This document shows, one piece after another, positions 58,779 to 64,000 of a stretch of DNA of 64,000 bases. The translations under genes and the position numbers were made by a program. Numbering within the stretch: the stretch's first letter is position 1; every line of letters begins with the position of its first letter. The DNA is from Eutrophocola salsuginis (GTDB taxonomy: Bacteria > Pseudomonadota > Gammaproteobacteria > Pseudomonadales > Pseudohongiellaceae): NCBI GenBank assembly GCA_038147195.1, contig JAYQTB010000004.1:1-64000 (forward strand). Direction: 5' to 3'. The notes beneath the pieces are model-generated. The model was not told the DNA's origin. It worked only from the letters and a program-made list of their open reading frames with translations, and made no database searches.

Positions 58779-59537
58779 ATGTCCGAAGTAGAAAGTTGGA
58801 TAAAAGCGTATGAGTCACGAGAATCCGCAACTTCAATGCCGTTAGATGACACTTATATGTATCCGCGTGTTCCTAAGATTCTCGAATCTACGCCAATACA
58901 GGAGGTTGGCAGTATTTATGAGTACCAGGGGCATAGAACCACTAAGCAAGGCAGTCTAGTTTTGTCCTTTGTGAATATTGAAACAGAAGAGGAGGCAGTT
59001 GCGTTCTTCAATGTCGATGTTCGTAGACAAAGAGGTATCAACAAAGGTGATAGCTATAGGACAGGTCAAGGAGGGCAGTTCCTTCCATTGCCAAGGTCTA
59101 ATTTTCGGAAATTTTGGTTGGAAACAATTGGCGAGAGCCCTCGTAGATGGGCATCCGTGCACAAAGAGCTAAAACCAAAATTGTGCAGAATGCTTTTTAC
59201 TGGGTGTCCTGAAATAGCAAAGAAATGCGACGGCAGAAACTACATAAGGCTTAAAAATCTCAGGTTGGTGGAACGAAAAGGAAACGAGATGGAAACAGCA
59301 AAGGAACAATATTGTGACAAATTTGGTACAGCAGACTGCAACAAGGAAGCACGTGTAGTCCCTGCCAATAAGGGCTTTCCTGACGGTGGAAGTACACTGC
59401 AAAGTAATCGCACTAAAACACTAATAAACGTAAACACGGAACACACTAAGACACACAAAGATAATCCATCCCCTGAATGTCCTAAGTGTTTGGGAGAGGG
59501 TTGTCACATGTGTTGGATAGCAGTTCAAAATCTATAA
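58779..59537 (+). CDS. Hypothetical element protein with zinc ribbon
   Basis: A 252-residue protein. The ATG at 58779 is taken; a TTG is three codons before. The middle (QGSLVLSFVNIETEEEAVAFFNVDV and a KGDSYRTGQGGQFLPLP stretch) reads as a beta-rich domain. A C-terminal CPKCLGEGCHMCW forms a C4 zinc knuckle. Two more Cys groups lie at LCRMLFTGCPEIAKKC. No family known to me. The next ATG follows its stop directly. Confidence 0.65.
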   Translation: MSEVESWIKAYESRESATSMPLDDTYMYPRVPKILESTPIQEVGSIYEYQGHRTTKQGSLVLSFVNIETEEEAVAFFNVDVRRQRGINKGDSYRTGQGGQFLPLPRSNFRKFWLETIGESPRRWASVHKELKPKLCRMLFTGCPEIAKKCDGRNYIRLKNLRLVERKGNEMETAKEQYCDKFGTADCNKEARVVPANKGFPDGGSTLQSNRTKTLINVNTEHTKTHKDNPSPECPKCLGEGCHMCWIAVQNL

Positions 59538-59759
59538 ATGACCAGAAATCAGCAGCACAAGCACAACAAATCAGTGATTAATCTCATACGGAGCATGTGC
59601 GGGAGCAAATTACACTCGCCAAGCTACCAGGAAGTGATCAATAGACTAAATGGAGATGATGTAACAACCTCGCGTGGCAATGTTTGGACAAGGAAATCAG
59701 TTTTTAGGATGTTGCAGCGACAAGGATATTCAGGGCTATGGGGACTCTCCAAAGTATAA
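59538..59759 (+). CDS. Small element protein, recombinase-domain-like
   Basis: A 73-residue basic protein directly behind the stop of the previous gene. SYQEVINRLNGDDVTTSRGNVWT and RKSVFRMLQRQGYSG follow the pattern of the helical DNA-binding domain of serine recombinases (I-x-x-x-LN...G-x-x-W...V-x-x-x-L). No catalytic part is there. It may bind DNA alone. It converges with the SprT-like gene. Confidence 0.6.
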   Translation: MTRNQQHKHNKSVINLIRSMCGSKLHSPSYQEVINRLNGDDVTTSRGNVWTRKSVFRMLQRQGYSGLWGLSKV

Positions 59760-59791
59760 TAAGGGTATTTTTTGACATCTTGGTGTGAGAG

Positions 59792-60376
59792 CTAAATATC
59801 ATTTTCCCATTCCCCTATTGGCTGCATTTCTATCTTATCGATAGGGCAGATGGGCGGTCCCAAATGACACCATTTCTTTACTGGTGTTACTTCATAGCCG
59901 CATTCAGAGCAGACGGCCTTTGGCCTTGATTTGTAGATTCTAATTTTAAGCTTAGGCTGCAACTTGGTGTGCGGATATGAGCCTAACTTTTTGGTAATTC
60001 TTACCAATCTCTCTCTTAATTTTTTTCCTGCACTCGCATTCCTCATTTTTCCCTCTAAGCCAACGGCTAGGGCAATTTTTTTGAATTCTCTGCCATGTCC
60101 GTGCTGGCAGTCATCGACAGCATGAACTAACTCATGGACTAAGGTGTCTAGTATCTCAACAGGGTCGTCTAGGAGTGGTGAGATGAATATTTGATTAATA
60201 TTTTGGTCGCATGAGCTTTTATTCCAGCATTGACCAATGTGGTTGCTTCGCATCCCTGTGCTTGCAAATCCACAGCTTATTAAAACCTCAGGTACTGAGA
60301 GTCCATTTTCATTAAAAATTGGTCGAAGTAGTAAGACTGCATTTTGTAGCCAATTTTCTCTTAAAATATATTTCAT
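59792..60376 (-). CDS. SprT-like zinc metalloprotease
   Basis: A 194-residue protein. The active site is DTLVHELVHAVDDCQHGHG (HExxH with a third ligand His). The C-terminal part has a zinc ribbon, VCSECGY and CPIDKIEM around W-C-H-L-G-P-P. SprT/Spartan-like proteins cut DNA-bound or crosslinked proteins; this small form is common in phages and elements. It is the last gene of the leftward group, 61 bases behind the 409-residue unknown. Confidence 0.87.
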   Translation of the reverse strand: MKYILRENWLQNAVLLLRPIFNENGLSVPEVLISCGFASTGMRSNHIGQCWNKSSCDQNINQIFISPLLDDPVEILDTLVHELVHAVDDCQHGHGREFKKIALAVGLEGKMRNASAGKKLRERLVRITKKLGSYPHTKLQPKLKIRIYKSRPKAVCSECGYEVTPVKKWCHLGPPICPIDKIEMQPIGEWENDI

Positions 60377-60437
60377 GTAGCAGGGATAAGTATTTAACTT
60401 TTTTCTAAGATCAGTTTAGATATTTTTTGGGATCCCA

Positions 60438-61667
60438 CTAAAACAAATTAGGCACGTGCGTTATCTGGCCACCGTTTACCAAAAGTCTGATAAAAGTCAC
60501 GCCAAATTCCTGGTGGTGCTGTATATCAAGTTTGCTTTCATTAACCGCGGAATTGTCCCAGTCATCATGGAGCATTAACACTATTTTTGTATTTCTGCAT
60601 CTTAAGAGATGGAGTCGTAGGTCGCGGATGACATTTTTGAAACCAAACATGGAGCGCGCGTTTCGACCTTTGGCTACCATTAGGCAAATTTCTTCACAGC
60701 TTAAATATTTACCGTCATATGATGGGACAATATTTATTGGGCTTGTATTGCCGACCATAGAATCTCTCCCAGATTGACCGTGACTGGCAGTTACAGCTTG
60801 GGAAAAAAAATCATAACTAGATTCATTTATAACATCGATTATTCTCGACAGGATGTATCTAAGATTATTTGAGCTATCGGAATCCAGTAATTCTGGAGAT
60901 ATGCTGTTAAATATACTATCTATTAGATGATCCTTATTTTTCATCAATTCACCCTCTCTCTTAGAGTAAAGTTTTTTTATATAGTCAATTTGGTTCTCAT
61001 TATTTTCTGACTTAATCCATGAAAATATTAATTGTTGATTCCTTAAATTTTGCAGAAAGTAATTAATATTTTCTTTTTCATATTCATTTAATCTATCTAA
61101 GAAAGAAAAATTAGAATATCTAAAATTACTCACAACTTTTGATTTGAAATCAGAGTCAAAATACAGATTTGTGCATATTTCCAATGAGCGCGATTGTTCA
61201 AAAGAGGCCAGAATGTCAAATGCGCGTAATTCCTCAAAGTAAATTTGGTCTGTATTAAAAAAACAGTCTGAAAAATATGAAGGCTCGGTAATGGCAATGA
61301 TTGATGAAACTAATTCGTTGTAACCATCATATCCTCTAGATATCCCTAACAATACCGGAACGTTTTGTGTTATTTCAGCCAATATTTCTAAGTCCATATT
61401 TTTGGCTAATTTCGTCTCATGGCTCAGCATATCTCCCCAAAGATCAACTATGGACTCTGCAGCCCGCAATAACTGTCCTGCTGCTACTAAGTATGAAATG
61501 AGCGCATAACCTTTAGTGATCCATGGCTCATTATTTATTTTAATAAGTTGAGCTGCTATCTCATTGGGGTCTAAGCTTTCGGATTTTGGTATATTCCAGC
61601 TTTTTTTTGGCCGCCATTTCTTTAATTTTCTTTGGCGCGTCCTCAGGATACTTGCGGGATTAATCAT
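60438..61667 (-). CDS. Unknown 409-residue protein, second of a coupled pair
   Basis: A cytosolic protein with no signal or membrane part. Its ATG overlaps the stop of the preceding gene by four bases (ATGA). A basic N-terminus (RTRQRKLKKWRPKKSW) is followed by a helical middle (50-290), and by a C-terminal part (about 300-409) with a fresh alpha/beta look: IVPSYDGKYLSCEEICLMV, CRNTKIVLMLHDDWDNS, FGVTFIRLLVNGG. The Asp/Glu/His content of that part could be an active site. It is among the most AT-rich genes of the window. Family unknown to me; cargo, defence or effector role is inference from position. Confidence 0.75.
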   Translation of the reverse strand: MINPASILRTRQRKLKKWRPKKSWNIPKSESLDPNEIAAQLIKINNEPWITKGYALISYLVAAGQLLRAAESIVDLWGDMLSHETKLAKNMDLEILAEITQNVPVLLGISRGYDGYNELVSSIIAITEPSYFSDCFFNTDQIYFEELRAFDILASFEQSRSLEICTNLYFDSDFKSKVVSNFRYSNFSFLDRLNEYEKENINYFLQNLRNQQLIFSWIKSENNENQIDYIKKLYSKREGELMKNKDHLIDSIFNSISPELLDSDSSNNLRYILSRIIDVINESSYDFFSQAVTASHGQSGRDSMVGNTSPINIVPSYDGKYLSCEEICLMVAKGRNARSMFGFKNVIRDLRLHLLRCRNTKIVLMLHDDWDNSAVNESKLDIQHHQEFGVTFIRLLVNGGQITHVPNLF

Positions 61668-62122
61668 TTCTTATAAATACACTTATAGTTTTTTACTAAA
61701 CCGCCCTCAATTTTATTATCAAGGTTTCTAATATAATCAGCTCTTCGATTAACAACGCTCTCTAAATCATTAGGTTGGTTAAAAGCGTGAGTTAATCCAA
61801 AGTGTTCATGGAAGCAGGTGATAATGAAAAGAGGGTCACTGTCACTAGGTATAGTGGTAATAGTTTTAATTAGTTGGTCATCTAAGTAATACGACCTATG
61901 ATCATTAAATCTTTTGCTTTTAATATCAGCCTCATCTGCCCTGTACTCTAGCCATCTTCTTTCGAAAACCTCCTCAGATTTATCTTCATACTGATTCCTT
62001 GTCACATCCTTGTGAGTGCCCAATAAATCTTTCCAGCATTCTCTATCTTTTCCGTTAGGGTGGCTGTCAAAATGTGCATCCAAGTTTCCTCTATGCCATC
62101 TTGGTATATCATTTTTTGCCAT
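61664..62122 (-). CDS. Unknown 152-residue protein, first of a coupled pair (possible small nuclease-like fold)
   Basis: A soluble protein. It begins with RWHRGNLDAHFDSHPNGK, then has FERRWLEYRAD, HRSYYLDDQLIKTI, and DPLFIITCFHEHFG. An early L-x-x-H-F-x-x-H, a Tyr/Asp strand and a final F-x-I-I-T-x-F strand recall small BECR (barnase/EndoU/RelE-like) RNases that have H-x-x-x-H at the start, but this is only a pattern likeness. It is translated with the 409-residue gene and lies 37 bases after the helicase stop. Confidence 0.7.
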   Translation of the reverse strand: MAKNDIPRWHRGNLDAHFDSHPNGKDRECWKDLLGTHKDVTRNQYEDKSEEVFERRWLEYRADEADIKSKRFNDHRSYYLDDQLIKTITTIPSDSDPLFIITCFHEHFGLTHAFNQPNDLESVVNRRADYIRNLDNKIEGGLVKNYKCIYKK

Positions 62123-62159
62123 ATACCTTACCTTTGAATTTCACGGTGACCTTAAATTA

Positions 62160-63818
62160 TTAAGTTTCCAATATTGTTTTTAGTCTGGCCCAGCTTTCGT
62201 CTGGCAATGTTTGGATTATTTTAATTAAGCGTTGATCGCCACTACTTAGAATTCTACCCCGTACCACTGGTGCGATTGACTCCGCACTTTGAACCTCAAG
62301 CTCGTCAATATCCATACCCCTCACAATCGCGCCGGTTCTCAGGGCTTCATCTAGGGTAAGTATGAAGTCATGTTCAAATAAGGCACCACAGGCCATACAG
62401 GCTTTGGCGGTAACCGGATTAAGCGCACCACAATCACCACAGGGCTTTAATCTTTCGGGTGCTTTCGGGAACTCTTCCCCGCATTCCGGGCATTCAGAGG
62501 CGCCTAATTCGCACTCATGCCCACAGGCTCGACAAACTTTATGCCGCGGCGGGTTCTTTTCTGCCCTGGCTGCAGGTGACATTTCCTCTTCGACCCGTCG
62601 TGCAAAGTCCTCAAAAAGCTCGAAAGAGGGCATGACCACGTAGGCCCTGGTGTCATCACTGTTGCCTGAAGATCGGACTACGCGACCAATAGCCTGGCGA
62701 AAAGCCAATTCTGTCAGCGCATTGGGGAGGTATATCAACACCCGTAAACGTTTGATGTCCACGCCTTCGGAAACCATGGCAACAGATACCAGCCAGCGTT
62801 TATCGGTGTTCCTGAATGCTCTAATTTTGGCATTTGGATTGGGCATCTGGCTATGGACCAGCATGGGTTTCTCGCCTTCAATCTTCTCGATGAGCTTTAC
62901 CATGTACTCGGCCATTTCAATGTTGGGTGCAATTACCAGCCCTCCGGCTTCAGGCATTCTGTGCCGCAATTCCGAAAGTTTATTACTGCCCCAGTCCACC
63001 ATGGTGGCCTGATAGCCATCCATAAGCGGCGTAACCTGGTCCTTCATGAATTGAGGTGTCTTTACCAGGCGATAAAAATCAAGGGCTTTCTGCAGCCCAT
63101 TAATTCGCTTCAGTTCAGGGGGCAGCTGGGCTTTTTCATGTCCAGAAACCCTTACCTTTTCTCCATCCAGGTCTACAGTGAATTTGCCCTCATGACGATG
63201 GAAGGTGACCGGCCGGCAATAGCCAAGATCAACAGCTTCACCATAAGTAAGCACATAGGTGCCATCATCAGGATGGTTTATAGCGCCGGCATCGTCATAT
63301 GCCAGCCAGACCGACTCTGCCCCGTCAGAGCGGATTGGTGTCCCGGTAAGGACAAGCACATATCGGCTGTCAGAGAATGCCCCATCCGCACCCTGTCCCC
63401 AGGCGGCCTCTACGGCTGCGTGGTGATGCTCGTCGCAGATTACGAGGGTTTTATTCGCCCTGCATACTGCCTGGAGTTCAGGCAACAAACCCTGGATGGC
63501 CGACCATGTAGCACAAACGTCCAGGGAGAGGCCGGAAATATCACCATCGGCGGCAGTCACTTTGGTCATATGACGGCCAGTGACGAACCTGAAATCATCA
63601 GCCCACTGGTTCACAACCTCAGCCCTTGGGGCAATAACAATGACCCTTTCAATCTCATCCATTTGGATGAGTGTCTGTGCGATCGCGCAGGATGCCAGAG
63701 TTTTACCGGCCCCCGGGGCAGCGTTGATGAGGAAGTGCCGGTCCTCCTTGCGGGTGACCAGCCAGTCTATTGCCTTGGTAAGCGCCTGCTGCTGCCAGTG
63801 ACGAAGTTTGATTGTCAT
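62160..63818 (-). CDS. Superfamily 2 DEAD/DEAH-type helicase with zinc ribbons
   Basis: A 552-residue protein; the ATG at 63818 (AAAGGTG before it) overlaps the HNH stop by four bases. NAAPGAGKTLAS is Walker A, LVICDEHHHAAV is motif II (DEHH), LVLTGTPIRSD motif III, WLVSVAMVSEGVDIKRL and RQAIGRVVRSSG motifs V and VI. After the core come three CxxC/CxxC ribbons (CRACGHECELGASECPEC; CGDCGALNPVTAKACMAC). Helicases of this kind occur in phages and next to nucleases. It follows the HNH gene and precedes the unknown pair. Confidence 0.93.
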   Translation of the reverse strand: MTIKLRHWQQQALTKAIDWLVTRKEDRHFLINAAPGAGKTLASCAIAQTLIQMDEIERVIVIAPRAEVVNQWADDFRFVTGRHMTKVTAADGDISGLSLDVCATWSAIQGLLPELQAVCRANKTLVICDEHHHAAVEAAWGQGADGAFSDSRYVLVLTGTPIRSDGAESVWLAYDDAGAINHPDDGTYVLTYGEAVDLGYCRPVTFHRHEGKFTVDLDGEKVRVSGHEKAQLPPELKRINGLQKALDFYRLVKTPQFMKDQVTPLMDGYQATMVDWGSNKLSELRHRMPEAGGLVIAPNIEMAEYMVKLIEKIEGEKPMLVHSQMPNPNAKIRAFRNTDKRWLVSVAMVSEGVDIKRLRVLIYLPNALTELAFRQAIGRVVRSSGNSDDTRAYVVMPSFELFEDFARRVEEEMSPAARAEKNPPRHKVCRACGHECELGASECPECGEEFPKAPERLKPCGDCGALNPVTAKACMACGALFEHDFILTLDEALRTGAIVRGMDIDELEVQSAESIAPVVRGRILSSGDQRLIKIIQTLPDESWARLKTILET

Positions 63819-64000
63819 TTTGCACCTTTTCTCAGATTGCACGGGGCACACGATGCCTGCCCGTTGTTAGTTACAGTTGCACCACCCCTGGAATGCGCCA
63901 AAACGTGATCAGCGTGATAAGTTTGGCCAAGGGGCGCCTTGCAAATTGAACACTGACCACCTGCTAAAAAGGCCAGTATCTTTCTTTGCCTTTTGTTGAA
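63815..64000 (-). CDS. HNH endonuclease, 5' part beyond the window
   Basis: The last 61 codons are seen: KRQRKILAFLAGGQCSICK, HADHVLAHSRGG, NNGQASCAPCNLRKGAK. CxxC, H-x-D-H, N and CxxCN make a complete HNH core with its zinc site. The TGA overlaps the helicase ATG (ATGA), so the two are coupled and probably act together on DNA. It could be a phage-type packaging-linked HNH or the nuclease of a defence module. Confidence 0.9.
   Translation of the reverse strand, partial: FNKRQRKILAFLAGGQCSICKAPLGQTYHADHVLAHSRGGATVTNNGQASCAPCNLRKGAK

Larger units (their letters stand above)
56009..64000. mobile_element. Integrative element in tRNA-Met, left part
   Basis: It starts at the tRNA-Met fragment and continues past the window end. 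It is visibly AT-richer than the chromosome, with tyrosine integrase, HTH protein, zinc proteins and a SprT-like protein typical of phage-derived or integrative elements. No conjugation, capsid or replication-origin genes are seen in this part, so whether it is a prophage, satellite or genomic island is open. Confidence 0.85.

Noticed and set aside
60438..62122. Calling the coupled unknown pair a toxin-antitoxin system
   Set aside because: The second protein is far larger than an antitoxin and the RNase-like pattern in the first is weak; it is left as unknown.
62853..63908. Open frame of 351 codons on the plus strand
   Set aside because: It is antisense to the SF2 helicase, whose motifs are complete on the minus strand.
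56009..64000. CRISPR array or retron in the element
   Set aside because: No regular repeat-spacer pattern, no reverse transcriptase motif (YADD) and no cas gene in any frame of this part.

Overview
The window looks like chromosomal DNA of a free-living, aerobic Gammaproteobacterium that I cannot place further. The evidence is the housekeeping set: Mpl cell-wall recycling ligase, Pgi, PdxH, Fpr, Bcp, LldD-type lactate dehydrogenase, YcaQ, tRNA-Thr, and a type III-fold ornithine decarboxylase. Many genes encode exported proteins (lipoproteins, beta-propellers, metallo-beta-lactamase-fold enzymes, DUF6152 proteins). A PPi-type phosphofructokinase and paralogous DUF6152 gene pairs suggest an oligotrophic, possibly marine lineage; this is inference from gene content only.

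Layout. 1-3.3 kb: start of a ZnuD-like TonB receptor with a small His/Cys-rich exported protein, then a four-gene operon (rhodanese lipoprotein, GH84 hexosaminidase, FkbM methyltransferase, YggU). 3.4-10.9 kb: aminotransferase, serine beta-lactamase-like hydrolase, two sister four-helix membrane proteins, a lipoprotein, a DUF481 outer-membrane protein and pgi. 11-21 kb: tRNA-Thr, two secreted metallo-hydrolases, the first DUF6152 gene pair, an esterase, a split TolB-like/TPR system and paired secreted proteins. 22-34 kb: thioesterase, bcp, hydrolase, HNH nuclease, fpr, MORN protein, pdxH, an FMN riboswitch driving a type II lumazine synthase, an AEC transporter, PPi-phosphofructokinase, mpl and a trypsin-like protease. 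34.7-38.3 kb: an ornithine decarboxylase plus deoxyhypusine-synthase-like operon divergent from a LysR regulator. 38.6-43 kb: Tat-like amidase, a DUF6122 protein and the second DUF6152 pair. 43-47.7 kb: a metal-handling cluster with a decayed cation diffusion facilitator, PepSY, HupE and a membrane-anchor protein. 47.7-55.8 kb: TlpA-like and Bcp-like periplasmic redox proteins, lactate dehydrogenase, YcaQ, a propeller protein and a three-gene catabolic operon.

From about 56.0 kb to the window end lies an AT-richer integrative element. It begins at a 3' fragment of an elongator tRNA-Met followed on the chromosomal side by its own terminator. A tyrosine integrase is next to it, then a rightward set of small element genes (HTH, zinc-binding), then a leftward run: HNH nuclease (cut by the window end), SF2 helicase with zinc ribbons, two translationally coupled genes of unknown family, and a SprT-like metalloprotease. 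The coupled pair is the best candidate here for something undescribed.

A recurring theme is gene decay. I see six probable relics: the C-terminus of a class-III aminotransferase, a peroxiredoxin-like protein with an internal stop, an unidentified coding remnant around a G9 tract, a signal-peptide fragment resembling a PQQ-dehydrogenase start, an SthA N-terminus, and a cation diffusion facilitator broken by a stop and a frameshift. No CRISPR array, rRNA or complete insertion sequence was seen.
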